Source: Megachile rotundata
Lineage: Eukaryota > Arthropoda > Insecta > Hymenoptera > Megachilidae
Length of the DNA stretch: 64,000 bases
Direction: 5' to 3'
Assembly (NCBI RefSeq): GCF_050947335.1
Contig: NW_027473349.1
Span: forward strand, 868,001 to 932,000
In this document: positions 1-12,573 of the stretch, in pieces
Position numbering within the stretch: the stretch's first letter is position 1
Layout of the letters: every line of letters begins with the position of its first letter
Program-made: the position numbers and the translations under genes
Notes under the pieces: model-generated
What the model was told of the DNA's origin: nothing
The model's input: only the letters and a program-made list of their open reading frames with translations
Databases searched by the model: none

Positions 1-563
1 GAGTGTGTGATTGTGTGATTGAGTGATTGTGTGCTTGTGTGATTGTGTGGTTGTGTGATTGTGTGATTGTGTGACTGTGTGAATGTGTGATTGTGTGATC
101 GTGTGATTGTGTGATTGTGCGATTGTGTAATTGTGATTGTGTGATTGTGATTGTGTGTACTGTGTGATTGTGTGATTGTGTGATTGTGTGATTGTGTGAT
201 TGTGTGATTGTGAGATTGTGTGATTGTGTGATTGTGTGATTGAGTGATTGTGTGATTGTGTGATTGTGTGATTGTGCGATTGTGTGATTGTGTGATTGTG
301 ATTGTGTGATTGTGATTGTGTGACTGTGACTGTGTGATTGTGACTGTGTGATTGTGTGATTGAGTGATTGTGTGCTTGTGTGATTGTGTGGTTGTGTGAT
401 TGTGTGATTGTGTGATTAGGTGATTGTGTGATTGTGTGATTGTGTGATTGTGTGAGTGTGTGATTGTGTGGTTGTGTGATTGTGTGATTGTGTGATTGTG
501 TGATTGTGTGATTGTGTGATAGTGACTGTGTGATTGTGTGATTGTGTGATTGTGTGATTGTGT

Positions 564-686
564 GACCGTGATTGTGTGACCGTGATTGTGTGACCGTGAT
601 TGTGTGGCCGTGATTGAGTGACCGTGATTGTGATTGCGTGATTGTGTGATTGTGTGATCGTGTGATCGTGTGATTGTGTGATCGTG
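564..686. repeat. Type-2 CpG cluster, copy 1
   Basis: The order is three GTGACCGTG units, then GGCCGTG at 606, then GAGTGACCG, and finally three GTGATCGTG units. This dense set of CpGs stands out from the nearly C-free surroundings. The same order occurs at seven other places. What it does, if anything, is unknown. Confidence 0.9.
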
Positions 687-1119
687 TGATTGTGTGATTG
701 TGTGATTGCGTGAATGTGTGATTGTGTGATTGTGTGATTGTGTGATTGTGTGATTGTGTGATTGTGTGATTGTGTGATTGTGTGATTGTGTGATTGTGTG
801 ATTGTGTGATTGTGTGATTGTGTGATTGTGTGATTGTGATTGTGTGATTGTGATTGTGTGATTGTGACTGTGTGATTGTGACTGTGTGATTGTGTGAGTG
901 TGTGATTGTGTGATTGAGTGATTGTGTGCTTGTGTCATTGTGTGGTTGTGTGATTGTGTGATTGTGTGATTAGGTGATTGTGTAATTGTGTGATTGTGTG
1001 ATTGTGTGGTTGTGTGATTGTGTGATTGTGTGATTGTGTGATTGTGTGATTATGTGATTGTGTGATTGTGTGATTGTGTGATTGTGTGAGTGTGTGATTG
1101 TCTGATTGAGTGATTGTGT

Positions 1120-1183
1120 GCTTGTGTGATTGTGTGCTTGTGTGATTGTGTGCTTGTGTGATTGTGTGCTTGTGTGATTGTGT
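1120..1183. repeat. Four-copy run of a 16-base dimer (GCTT unit plus GATT unit)
   Basis: GCTTGTGTGATTGTGT is repeated four times in register at 1120, 1136, 1152 and 1168. Equivalent places elsewhere (about 13,005, 18,090, 19,130, 31,870, 37,025, 38,060 and 63,790) have two copies. This looks like a local dimer expansion. Confidence 0.9.
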
Positions 1184-1728
1184 GGTTGTGTGATTGTGTG
1201 ATTGTGTGATTAGGTGATTGTGTGATTGTGTGATTGTGTGATTGTGACTGTGTGATTGTGTGAGTGTGTGATTGTGTGATTGAGTGATTGTGAGCTTGTG
1301 TGATTGTGTGGTTGTGTGATTGTGTGATTGTGTGATTGTGTGATTGTGTGATTGTGTGATTGTGTGATTGTGTGATTGTGTGATTGTGTGATTGTGTGAT
1401 TGTGTGATTGTGTGATTGTGTGATTGTGTGATTGTGTGATTGTGTGATTGTGACTGTGCGATTGTGTGAGTGTGTGATTGTGTGATTGAGTGATTGTGTG
1501 CTTGTGTGATTGTGTGGTTGTGTGATTGTGTGATTGTGTGACTGTGTGATTGTGTGATTGTGTGATTGTGTGATTTTGTGATTGTGCGATTGTGTAATTG
1601 TGATTGTGTGATTGTGATTGTGTGTACTGTGTGATTGTGTGATTGTGTGATTGTGTGATTGTGTGATTGTGTGATTGTGTGATTGTGAGATTGTGTGATT
1701 GTGTGATTGTGTGATTGAGTGATTGTGT

Positions 1729-1910
1729 GACTGCGTGATTGTGTGACTGTGTGATTGTGTGACTGCGTGATTGTGTGACCGCGATTGTGTGACCGTGATT
1801 GTGTGACCGTGATTTTGTGACCGTGATTGTGTGACCGTGATTGTGTCATCGTTTTTGTGTGATCGTGATTGTGTGATCGTGATTGTGCAATCGTGATTGT
1901 GTGATTGCGT
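1729..1910. repeat. Type-1 CpG cluster, alpha form
   Basis: The order is GACTGCG, GACTGTG, GACTGCG, GACCGCGATT, several GACCGTGATT, TCATCGTTTTT, two GATCGTGATT, GCAATCG and ATTGCG. This copy defines the alpha form: GCGATT, a T5 run and GCAATCG. It is the only type-1 cluster in the first 11 kb. Confidence 0.92.
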
Positions 1911-2323
1911 GATTGTGATTGTGCGATTGTGTGACTGTGTGATTGTGTGATTGTGTGATTGTGTGATTGTGTGATTGTGTGATTGTGTGAGTGTGTGATT
2001 GTCTGATTGAGTGATTGTGTGCTTGTGTGATTGTGTGGTTGTGTGATTGTGTGATTGTGTGATTAGGTGATTGTGTGATTGTGTGATTGTGACTGTGGGA
2101 TTGTATGAGTGTGTGATTGTGTGATTAAGTGATTGTGTGCTTGTGTGATTGTGTGGTTGTGTGATTGTGTGATTGTGGTTGTGTGATTGTGACTGTGTGA
2201 TTGTGATTGTGTGATTGTGACTGTGTGATTGTGTGAGTGTGTGCTTGTGTGATTGTGTGATTGTGTGATTGTGTGAGTGTGTGATTGTGTGATTGTGTGA
2301 TTGTGTGATTGTGTGATTGTGTG

Positions 2324-3380
2324 ATTGTGGTTGTGTGATTGTGACTGTGTGATTGTGATTGTGTGATTGTGATTGTGTGATTGTGACTGTGTGATTGTGT
2401 GAGTGTGTGCTTGTGTGATTGTGTGATTGTGTGATTGTGTGAGTGTGTGATTGTGTGATTGTGTGATTGTGTGATTGTGTGATTGTGTGATTGTGTGATT
2501 GTGTGATTGTGATTGTGTGATTGTGACTGTGTGATTGTGTGAGTGTGTGATTGTGTGATTGAGTGATTGTGTGGTTGTGTGATTATGTGGTTGTGTAATT
2601 GTGTGGTTGTGTGATTGTGTGATTGTGTGATTGTGTGATTGTGTGATTGTGTGATTGTGTGATTGTGTGATTGTGTGATTGTGTGATTGTGTGATTGTGT
2701 GATTGTGTGATTGTGTGATTGTGTGATTGTGTGAATGTGTGATTGTGGTTGTGTGATTGTGGTTGTGTGATTGTGGTTGTGTGATTGTGATTGTGTGATT
2801 GTGATTGTGTGATTGTGACTGTGTGATTGTGTGAGTGTGTGATTGTGTGATTGTGGTTGTGTGATTGTGACTGTGTGATTGTGATTGTGTGATTGTGATT
2901 GTGTGATTGTGACTGTGTGATTGTGTGAGTGTGTGCTTGTGTGATTGTGTGATTGTGTGATTGTGTGATTGTGTGAGTGTGTGATTGTGTGATTGTGTGA
3001 TTGTGTGATTGTGTGATTGTGTGATTGTGTGATTGTGATTGTGTGATTGTGACTGTGTGATTGTGTGAGTGTGTGATTGTGTGATTGAGTGATTGTGTGG
3101 TTGTGTGATTATGTGGTTGTGTGATTGTGTGGTTGTGTGATTGTGTGATTGTGTGATTGTGTGATTGTGTGATTGTGTGATTGTGTGATTGTGTGATTGT
3201 GTGATTGTGTGATTGTGTGATTGTGTGATTGTGTGATTGTGTGATTGTGTGATTGTGTGATTGTGTGAATGTGTGATTGTGGTTGTGTGATTGTGGTTGT
3301 GTGATTGTGGTTGTGTGATTGTGATTGTGTGATTGTGATTGTGTGATTGTGACTGTGTGATTGTGTGAGTGTGTGATTGT
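2324..3380. repeat. Tandem duplication of a unit of about 526-534 bases
   Basis: Two neighbouring units share the order GTGGTT / GTGACT / paired 14-mers / GTGCTT, then GATTATGTGG (TAT at 2584 and 3110), then GTGAATG (2733 and 3267) followed by three GTGGTT units. The offset is 526 at the first landmark and 534 at the second, so the units differ by one 8-mer. One copy has GTGTAATT after the GATTATG landmark where the other has GTGTGATT. Confidence 0.85.
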
Positions 3381-3939
3381 GTGATTGTGTGGTTGTGTGA
3401 TTGTGTGGTTGTGTGATTTTGTGATTGTGTGATTGTGTGATTGTGCGAGTGTGACATTGTGTGATTGTGTGATTGTGTGATTGTGTGATTGTGTGATTGT
3501 GTGATTGTGTGAGTGTGTGATTGTCTGATTGAGTGATTGTGTGCTTGTGTGATTGTTTGGTTGTGTGATTGTGTGATTGTGTGATTAGGTGATTGTGTGA
3601 TTGTGTGATTGTGTGATTGTGACTGTGTGATTGTGTGAGTGTGTGATTGTGTGATTGAGTGATTGTGTGGTTGTGTGATTGTGTGGTTGTGTGATTGTGT
3701 GATTGTGTGATTGTGTGATTGTGTGATTGTGTGACTGTGTGATTGTGTGATTGTGTGATTGTGTGATTGTGTGATTGTGTGATTGTGTGACTGTGTGATT
3801 GTGTGATTGTGCGATTGTGTGATTGTGCGATTGTGTAGTTGTGATTGTGTGATTGTGATTGTGTGTACTGTGTGATTGTGTGATTGTGTGATTGTGTGAT
3901 TGTGTGATTGTGTGATTATGTGATTGTGTGATTGTGTGA

Positions 3940-4950
3940 TTGTGTGATTGTGTGAGTGTGTGATTGTCTGATTGAGTGATTGTGTGCTTGTGTGATTGTG
4001 TGTTTGTGTGATTGTGTGATTGTGTGATTAGGTGATTGTGTGATTGTGTGATTGTGACTGTGGGATTGTATGAGTGTGTGATTGTGTGATTGAGTGATTG
4101 TGTGCTTGTGTGATTGTGTGATTGTGTGATTGTGTGATTGTGTGATTGCGTGATTGTGTGATTGTGTGATTGTGTGATTGTGTGATTGTGTGATTGTGTG
4201 ATTGTGTGATTGTGTGATTGTGTGATTGTGTGAGTGTGTGATTGTGTGGTTGTGTGATTGTGTGATTGTGTGATTGTGTGATTGTGTGATTGTGTGATTG
4301 TGTGATAGTGACTGTGTGATTGTGTGATTGTGATTGTGTGATTGTGACTGTGTGATTGTGACTGTGTGATTGTGTGAGTGTGTGATTGTGTGATTGAGTG
4401 ATTGTGTGCTTGTGTGATTGTGTGGTTGTGTGATTGTGTGATTGTGTGATTGTGTGATTGTGTGAGTGTGTGATTGTCTGATTGAGTGATTGTGTGCTTG
4501 TGCGATTGTGTGTTTGTGTGATTGTGTGATTGTGTGATTAGGTGATTGTGTGATTGTGTGATTGTGACTGTGGGATTGTATGAGTGTGTGATTGTGTGAT
4601 TGAGTGATTGTGTGCTTGTGTGATTGTGTGATTGTGTGATTGTGTGATTGTGTGATTGCGTGATTGTGTGATTGTGTGATTGTGTGATTGTGTGATTGTG
4701 TGATTGTGTGATTGTGTGATTGTGTGATTGTGTGATTGTGTGAGTGTGTGATTGTGTGGTTGTGTGATTGTGTGATTGTGTGATTGTGTGATTGTGTGAT
4801 TGTGTGATTGTGTGATAGTGACTGTGTGATTGTGTGATTGTGATTGTGTGATTGTGACTGTGTGATTGTGACTGTGTGATTGTGTGAGTGTGTGATTGTG
4901 TGATTGAGTGATTGTGTGCTTGTGTGATTGTGTGGTTGTGTGATTGTGTG
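3940..4950. repeat. Tandem duplication of a 510-base unit
   Basis: Landmarks repeat exactly 510 bases apart: GTCTGATTGAG, GTGTTTG, GTGGGATTGTATGAG (about 4062 and 4572) and GATAGTGACT (about 4305 and 4815). A T-to-C change near 4502 (GTGCGATT in the second unit) is the only substitution I noticed. The copies part at about 4,440 and 4,950. Confidence 0.88.
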
Positions 4951-6209
4951 GTTGTGTGATTTTGTGATTGTGTGATTGTGTGATTGTGTGAGTGTGTGAT
5001 TGTGTGAGTGTGTGATTGTGTGAATGTGTGATTGTGTGATTGTGTGATTGTGTGATTGTGTGATTGTGTGATTGTGTGATTGTGTGGTTTTGTGATTGTT
5101 TGATTGTGTGATTAGGTGATTGTGTGATTGTGTGATTGTGTGATTGTGTGATTGTGTGATTGTGTGATTATGTGATTGTGTGATTGTGTGATTGTGATAT
5201 TGTGTGAGTGTGTGATTGTCTGATTGAGTGATTGTGTGGTTGTGTGATTGTGCGATTGTGTGATTAGGTGATTGTGTGATTGTGTGATTGTGTGATTGTG
5301 ACTGTGTGATTGTGTGAGTGTGTGATTGTGTGATTGAGTGACTGTGTGCTTGTGTGATTGTGTGGTTGTGTGATTGTGTGATTGTGTGATTGTGTGATTG
5401 TGTGATTGTGTGATTGTGTGATTGTGTGATTGTGTGATTGTGTGATTGTGTGTTTGTGTGATTGTGGTTGTGTGATTGTGATTGTGTGATTGTGATTGTG
5501 TGATTGTGATTGTGTGATTGTGATTGTGTGATTGTGTCTGTGTGATTGTGTGAGTGTGTGATTGTGTGATTGTGTGATTGTGTGATTGTGTGATTGTGTG
5601 AGTGTGTGATTGTGTGATTGTGTGATTGTGTGATTGTGTAATTGTGATTGTGCGATTGTGTGATTGTGTGATTGTGTGATTGTGTGATTGTGTGATTGTG
5701 AGATTGTGTGATTGTGTGATGGTGTAATTGTGATTGTGTGATTGTGATTGTGTGATTGTGTGATTGTGTGATTGAGTGATTGTGTGAGTGTGTGGTTGTG
5801 TGATTGTGTGATTGTGTGATTGTGTGGTTGTGTGATTGTGTGATTGTGTGATTGTGTGATTGTGTGATTGTGTGATTGTGTGATTGTGTGATTGTGTGAT
5901 TGTGTGATTGTGTGATTGTGTGATTGTGTGATTGTGACTGTGCGATTGTGTGAGTGTGTGATTGTGTGATTGTGTGATTGTGTGATTGTGTAATTGTGAT
6001 TGTGCGATTGTGTGATTGTGTGATTGTGTGATTGTGTGATTGTGAGATTGTGTGATTGTGTGATGGTGTAATTATGATTGTGTGATTGTGATTGTGTGAT
6101 TGTGTGATTGTGTGATTGAGTGACTGTGTGATTGTGTGATTGTGTGATTGTGTGACTGTGCGATTGTGTGATTGTGTGATTGTGTGATTGTGTGATTGTG
6201 TGATTGTGT

Positions 6210-6578
6210 GACTGTGTGATTGTGTGATTGTGTGATTGTGCGATTGTGTGATTGTGCGATTGTGTAATTGTGATTGTGTGATTGTGATTGTGTGTACTGT
6301 GTGATTGTGTGATTGTGTGATTGTGTGATTGTGTGATTATGTGATTGTGTGATTGTGTGATTGTGTGATTGTGCGATTGTGTGATTGTGCGATTGTGTAA
6401 TTGTGATTGTGTGATTGTGATTGTGTGTACTGTGTGATTGTGTGATTGTGTGATTGTGTGATTGTGTGATTGTGTGATTGTGTGATTGTGTGATTGTGTG
6501 ATTGTGTGATTGTGAGATTGTGTGATTGTGTGATGGTGTAATTGTGATTGTGTGATTGTGATTGTGTGATTGTGTGAT
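6210..6578. repeat. Two copies of a 133-base unit marked by TGTGTACTG
   Basis: TAC lies at 6295 and 6428, exactly 133 bases apart, each preceded by GCGATT, GTGTAATT and two 14-mers. The same pair recurs at 28,972/29,105, 44,833/44,966 and about 55,593/55,726. A triple occurs at 25,848/25,981/26,114. Copy number of this unit therefore varies along the array. Confidence 0.85.
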
Positions 6579-6588
6579 TGTGTGATTG

Positions 6589-9500
6589 TGTGATTGTGTG
6601 ATTGTGTGATTGTGTGATTGTCTGATTGTGTGACTGTGTGATTGTGTGATTGTGTGATTGTGTGATTGTGTGATTGTGTGATTGTGTGACTGTGTGATTG
6701 TGTGATTGTGTGATTGTGCGATTGTGTGATTGTGCGATTGTGTAATTGTGATTGTGTGATTGTGATTGTGTGTACTGTGTGATTGTGTGATTGTGTGATT
6801 GTGTGATTGTGTGATTGTGTGGTTGTGTGATTATGTGATTGTGTGATTGTGTGATTGTGTGATTGTGTGATTGTGTGAGTGTGTGATTGTCTGATTGAGT
6901 GATTGTGTGCTTGTGTGATTGTGTGGTTGTGTGATTGTGTGATTGTGTGATTAGGTGATTGTGTGATTGTGTGATTGTGACTGTGGGATTGTATGAGTGT
7001 GTGATTGTGTGATTAAGTGATTGTGTGCTTGTGTGATTGTGTGGTTGTGTGATTGTGTGATTGTGTGATTGTGTGATTGCGTGATTGTGTGATTGTGTGA
7101 TTGTGTGATTGTGTGATTGTGTGATTGTGTGATTGTGTGATTGTGTGATTGTGTGATTGTGGTTGTGTGATTGTGACTGTGTGATTGTGATTGTGTGATT
7201 GTGATTGTGTGATTGTGACTGTGTGATTGTGTGAGTGTGTGCTTGTGTGATTGTGTGATTGTGTGATTGTGTGAGTGTGTGATTGTGTGATTGTGTGATT
7301 GTGTGATTGTGTGATTGTGTGATTGTGTGATTGTGATTGTGTGATTGTGACTGTGTGATTGTGTGAGTGTGTGATTGTGTGATTGAGTGATTTTGTGGTT
7401 GTGTGAGTGTGTCATTGTGTGATTGTGTGATTGTGTGATTGTGTGATTGTGTGATTGTGTGATTGTGTGAGTGTGTGATTGTCTGATTGAGTGATTGTGT
7501 GCTTGTGTGATTGTTTGGTTGTGTGATTGTGTGATTGTGTGATTAGGTGATTGTGTGATTGTGTGATTGTGTGATTGTGTGATTGTGACTGTGTGATTGT
7601 GTGAGTGTGTAATTGTGTGATTGAGTGATTGTGTGGTTGTGTGATTATGTGATTGTGTGATTGTGTGATTGTGATATTGTGTGAGTGTGTGATTGTCTGA
7701 TTGAGTGATTGTGTGCTTGTGTGATTGTGTGGTTGTGTGATTGTGTGATTGTGTGATTAGGTGATTGTGTGATTGTGTGATTGTGTGATTGTGACTGTGT
7801 GATTGTGTGAGTGTGTGATTGTGTGATTGAGTGACTGTGTGCTTGTGTGATTGTGTGGTTGTGTGATTGTGTGATTGTGTGATTGTGTGATTGTGTGATT
7901 GTGTGATTGTGTGATTGTGTGATTGTGTGATTGTGTGATTGTGTGATTGTGTGATTGTGTGATTGTGTGATTGTGTGATTGTGTGTTTGTGTGATTGTGG
8001 TTGTGTGATTGTGATTGTGTGATTGTGATTGTGTGATTGTGATTGTGTGATTGTGATTGTGTGATTGTGTCTGTGTGATTGTGTGAGTGTGTGATTGTGT
8101 GATTGTGTGATTGTGTAATTGTGTGAGTGTGTGATTGTGTGATTGTGTGATTGTGTGATTGTGTAATTGTGATTGTGCGATTGTGTGATTGTGTGATTGT
8201 GTGATTGTGTGATTGTGTGATTGTGTGATTGTGAGATTGTGTGATTGTGTGATTGTGTGATGGTGTAATTGTGATTGTGTGATTGTGATTGTGTGATTGT
8301 GTGATTGTGTGATTGAGTGATTGTGTGAGTGTGTGGTTGTGTGATTGTGTGATTGTGTGATTGTGTGGTTGTGTGATTGTGTGATTGTGTGGTTTTGTGA
8401 TTGTTTGATTGTGTGATTAGGTGATTGTGTGATTGTGTGATTGTGTGATTGTGTGATTGTGTGATTGTGTGATTATGTGATTGTGTGATTGTGTGATTGT
8501 GGTATTGTGTGAGTGTGTGATTGTCTGATTGAGTGATTGTGTGCTTGTGTGATTGTGTGGTTGTGTGATTGTGCGATTGTGTGATTAGGTGATTGTGTGA
8601 TTGTGTGATTGTGTGATTGTGACTGTGTGATTGTGTGAGTGTGTGATTGTGTGATTGAGTGACTGTGTGCTTGTGTGATTGTGTGGTTGTGTGATTGTGT
8701 GATTGTGTGATTGTGTGATTGTGTGATTGTGTGATTGTGTGATTGTGTGATTGTGTGTTTGTGTGATTGTGGTTGTGTGATTGTGATTGTGTGATTGTGA
8801 TTGTGTGATTGTGATTGTGTGATTGTGATTGTGTGATTGTGTCTGTGTGATTGTGTGAGTGTGTGATTGTGTGATTGTGTGATTGTGTGATTGTGTGATT
8901 GTGTGAGTGTGTGATTGTGTGATTGTGTGATTGTGTGATTGTGTAATTGTGATTGTGCGATTGTGTGATTGTGTGATTGTGTGATTGTGTGATTGTGTGA
9001 TTGTGAGATTGTGTGATTGTGTGATGGTGTAATTGTGATTGTGTGATTGTGATTGTGTGATTGTGTGATTGTGTGATTGTGTGATTGTGTGATTGTGTGA
9101 TTGTGTGATTGTCTGATTGTGTGACTGTGTGATTGTGTGATTGTGTGATTGTGTGATTGTGTGATTGTGTGATTGTGTGACTGTGTGATTGTGTGATTGT
9201 GTGATTGTGCGATTGTGTGATTGTGCGATTGTGTAATTGTGATTGTGTGATTGTGATTGTGTGTACTGTGTGATTGTGTGATTGTGTGATTGTGTGATTG
9301 TGTGATTGTGTGGTTGTGTGATTATGTGATTGTGTGATTGTGTGATTGTGTGATTGTGTGATTGTGTGAGTGTGTGATTGTCTGATTGAGTGATTGTGTG
9401 CTTGTGTGATTGTGTGGTTGTGTGATTGTGTGATTGTGTGATTAGGTGATTGTGTGATTGTGTGATTGTGACTGTGGGATTGTATGAGTGTGTGATTGTG

Positions 9501-10147
9501 TGATTAAGTGATTGTGTGCTTGTGTGATTGTGTGGTTGTGTGATTGTGTGATTGTGTGATTGTGTGATTGCGTGATTGTGTGATTGTGTGATTGTGTGAT
9601 TGTGTGATTGTGTGATTGTGTGATTGTGTGATTGTGTGATTGTGTGATTGTGTGATTGTGTGATTGTGGTTGTGTGATTGTGACTGTGTGATTGTGATTG
9701 TGTGATTGTGATTGTGTGATTGTGACTGTGTGATTGTGTGAGTGTGTGCTTGTGTGATTGTGTGATTGTGTGATTGTGTGAGTGTGTGATTGTGTGATTG
9801 TGTGATTGTGTGATTGTGTGATTGTGTGATTGTGTGATTGTGATTGTGTGATTGTGACTGTGTGATTGTGTGAGTGTGTGATTGTGTGATTGAGTGATTG
9901 TGTGGTTGTGTGAGTGTGTCATTGTGTGATTGTGTGATTGTGTGATTGTGTGATTGTGTGATTGTGTGATTGTGTGAGTGTGTGATTGTCTGATTGAGTG
10001 ATTGTGTGCTTGTGTGATTGTTTGGTTGTGTGATTGTGTGATTGTGTGATTAGGTGATTGTGTGATTGTGTGATTGTGTGATTGTGTGATTGTGACTGTG
10101 TGATTGTGTGAGTGTGTGATTGTGTGATTGAGTGATTGTGTGGTTGT
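6589..10147. repeat. Tandem duplication with a period of about 2.49 kb
   Basis: About 6,589-7,640 recurs at about 9,080-10,147. TCTGATTG is at 6621 and 9112 (offset 2491), GTGGGATTGTATGAG follows at about 6,983 and 9,474, and TCATTG ends at 7,415 and 9,922 (offset 2507). The junction at about 9,080 is also where the first macro-unit stops matching the second, so this step added sequence to the first macro-unit or was lost from the second. Confidence 0.8.
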
Positions 10148-10372
10148 GTGATTGTGTGGTTGTGTGATTGTGTGATTGTGTGATTGTGTGATTGTGTGAT
10201 TGTGTGATTGTGTGATTGTGTGATTGTGTGATTGTGTGATTGCGTGATTGCGTGATTGTGTGAGTGTGTGATTGTGTGGTTATGTGATTGTTTGATTGTG
10301 TGATTAGGTGATTGTGTGATTGTGTGATTGTGTGATTGTGTGATTGTGTGAATGTGTGATTATGTGATTGTG
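10148..10372. repeat. Bridge between the 2.49-kb duplication and the long matching block
   Basis: This stretch has ATTGCGTGATTGCGTG, then GTGGTTATG, GTTTGATTG and GATTAGG, then GTGAATG. The last part resembles about 8,390-8,500, which has GGTTTTG in place of GGTTATG. The second macro-unit has a different, shorter bridge at about 28,780-29,246. Nothing gene-like is seen. Confidence 0.6.
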
Positions 10373-11500
10373 TGATTGTGTGATTGTGATATTGTGTGAG
10401 TGTGTGATTGTCTGATTGAGTGATTGTGTGCTTGTGTGATTGTGTGGTTGTGTGATTGTGTGATTGTGTGATTAGGTGATTGTGTGATTGTGTGATTGTG
10501 TGATTGTGACTGTGTGATTGTGTGAGTGTGTGATTGTGTGATTGAGTGACTGTGTGCTTGTGTGATTGTGTGGTTGTGTGATTGTGTGATTGTGTGATTG
10601 TGTGATTGTGTGATTGTGTGATTGTGTGATTGTGTGATTGTGTGATTGTGTGATTGTGTGATTGTGTGATTGTGTGATTGTGTGATTGTGTGTTTGTGTG
10701 ATTGTGGTTGTGTGATTGTGATTGTGTGATTGTGATTGTGTGATTGTGATTGTGTGATTGTGATTATGTGATTGTGTCTGTGTGATTGTGTGAGTGTGTG
10801 ATTGTGTGATTGTGTGATTGTGTGATTGTGTGAGTGTGTGATTGTGTGATTGTGTGATTGTGTGATTGTGTAATTGTGATTGTGCGATTGTGTGATTGTG
10901 TGATTGTGTGATTGTGTGATTGTGTGATTGTGTGATTGTGTGATTGTGTGATTGTGTGATTGTGAGATTGTGTGATTGTGTGATTGTGTGATGGTGTAAT
11001 TGTGATTGTGTGATTGTGATTGTGTGATTGTGTGATTGTGTGATTGAGTGATTGTGTGAGTGTGTGGTTGTGTGATTGTGTGATTGTGTGATTGTGTGGT
11101 TGTGTGATTGTGTGATTGTGTGATTGTGTGATTGTGTGATTGTGTGATTGTGTGATTGTGTGATTGTGTGATTGTGTGATTGTGTGATTGTGTGATTGTG
11201 TGATTGTGTGATTGTGTGATTGTGTGATTGTGTGATTGTGACTGTGCGATTGTGTGAGTGTGTGATTGTGTGATTGAGTGATTGTGTGCTTGTGTGATTG
11301 TGTGGTTGTGTGATTGTGTGATTGTGTGACTGTGTGATTGTGTGATTGTGTGATCGTGTGATTGTGTGATTGTGCGATTGTGTAATTGTGATTGTGTGAT
11401 TGTGATTGTGTGTACTGTGTGATTGTGTGATTGTGTGATTGTGTGATTGTGTGATTGTGAGATTGTGTGATTGTGTGATTGTGTGATTGAGTGATTGTGT

Positions 11501-11698
11501 GACTGCGTGATTGTGTGACTGTGTGATTGTGTGACTGTGTGATTGTGTGACTGCGTGATTGTGTGACCGCGATTGTGTGACCGTGATTGTGTGACCGTGA
11601 TTTTGTGACCGTGATTGTGTGACCGTGATTGTGTCATCGTTTTTGTGTGATCGTGATTGTGTGATCGTGATTGTGCAATCGTGATTGTGTGATTGCGT
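11501..11698. repeat. Type-1 CpG cluster, alpha form, long start
   Basis: TCAT ends at 11,637. Four GACTG units (CG, TG, TG, CG) precede GACCGCG, one more than in most copies, so it is 16 bases longer. Its exact partner is at 30,374. Confidence 0.9.
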
Positions 11699-12391
11699 GA
11701 TTGTGATTGTGTGATTGTGTGACTGTGTGATTGTGTGAGTGTGTGCTTGTGTGATTGTGTGATTGTGTGATTGTGTGAGTGTGTGATTGTGTGATTGTGT
11801 GATTGTGTGATTGTGTGATTGTGTGATTGTGTGATTGTGAGATTGTGTGATTGTGTGATGGTGTAATTGTGATTGTGTGATTGTGATTGTGTGATTGTGT
11901 GATTGTGTGATTGAGTGATTGTGTGAGTGTGTGGTTGTGTGATTGTGTGATTGTGTGATTGTGTGATTGTGTGGTTGTGTGATTGTGTGATTGTGCGATT
12001 GTGTGATTGTGTGATTATGTGATTGTGTGATTGTGTGATTGTGTGATTGTGTGATTGTGACTGTGCGATTGTGTGAGTGTGTGATTGTGTGATTGAGTGA
12101 TTGTGTGGTTGTGTGATTGTGTGGTTGTGTGATTGTGTGATTGTGTGACTGTGTGATTGTGTGATTGTGTGATTGTGTGATTGTGTGATTGTGTGATTGT
12201 GCGATTGTGTAATTGTGATTGTGTGATTGTGATTGTGTGTACCGTGTGATTGTGTGATTGTGTGATTGTGTGATTGTGTGATTGTGTGATTGTGTGATTG
12301 TGTGATTGTGTGATTGTGTGATTGTGTGATTGTGTGATTGTGTGATTGTGAGATTGTGTGATTGTGTGATTGTGTGATTGAGTGATTGTGT

Positions 12392-12573
12392 GACTGCGTG
12401 ATTGTGTGACTGTGTGATTGTGTGACTGCGTGATTGTGTGACCGCAATTGTGTGACCGTGATTGTGTGACCGTGATTTTGTGACCGTGATTGTGTGACCG
12501 TGATTGTGTCATCGTGATTGTGTGATCGTGATTGTGTGATCGTGATTGTGCAATTGTGATTGTGTGATTGCGT
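12392..12573. repeat. Type-1 CpG cluster, beta form
   Basis: TCAT ends at 12,512. It has GACCGCAATT, TCATCGTGATT and GCAATTG where alpha has GCGATT, the T5 run and GCAATCG. The TGTGTAC landmark upstream (12,240) reads TACCG, not TACTG. Confidence 0.92.

Larger units (their letters stand above)
1..6294. repeat. Left flank of the array, outside the two large tandem duplications
   Basis: This stretch holds the same 8-mer family but is not part of the 19-kb or 10.8-kb duplications. It contains one type-2 CpG cluster (564-686), one type-1 cluster (1729-1910), TGTGTACTG landmarks near 158, 1625 and 3863, and two local tandem duplications. About 840-1,920 follows the same order as about 12,720-14,100, with TCATTG at 935 against 12,811 and TCATCG ending at 1,849 against 14,035. 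The left copy is about 310 bases shorter between those marks. No gene is seen. Confidence 0.85.

Noticed and set aside
100..160. TGTGTACTG landmark as a regulatory site
   Set aside because: It recurs with the repeat units at fixed spacing across the array, always inside satellite sequence, so it reads as a unit variant and not as a separate site.
564..686. Type-2 cluster as a CpG island promoter
   Set aside because: It is only about 120 bases long, lies wholly inside the satellite, and has no gene or other promoter feature nearby.
11581..11700. TTTTT in TCATCGTTTTTGTG as an RNA polymerase III terminator
   Set aside because: The T5 run is two substitutions in a normal unit of the alpha cluster. 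No A and B box elements or RNA gene lie upstream.
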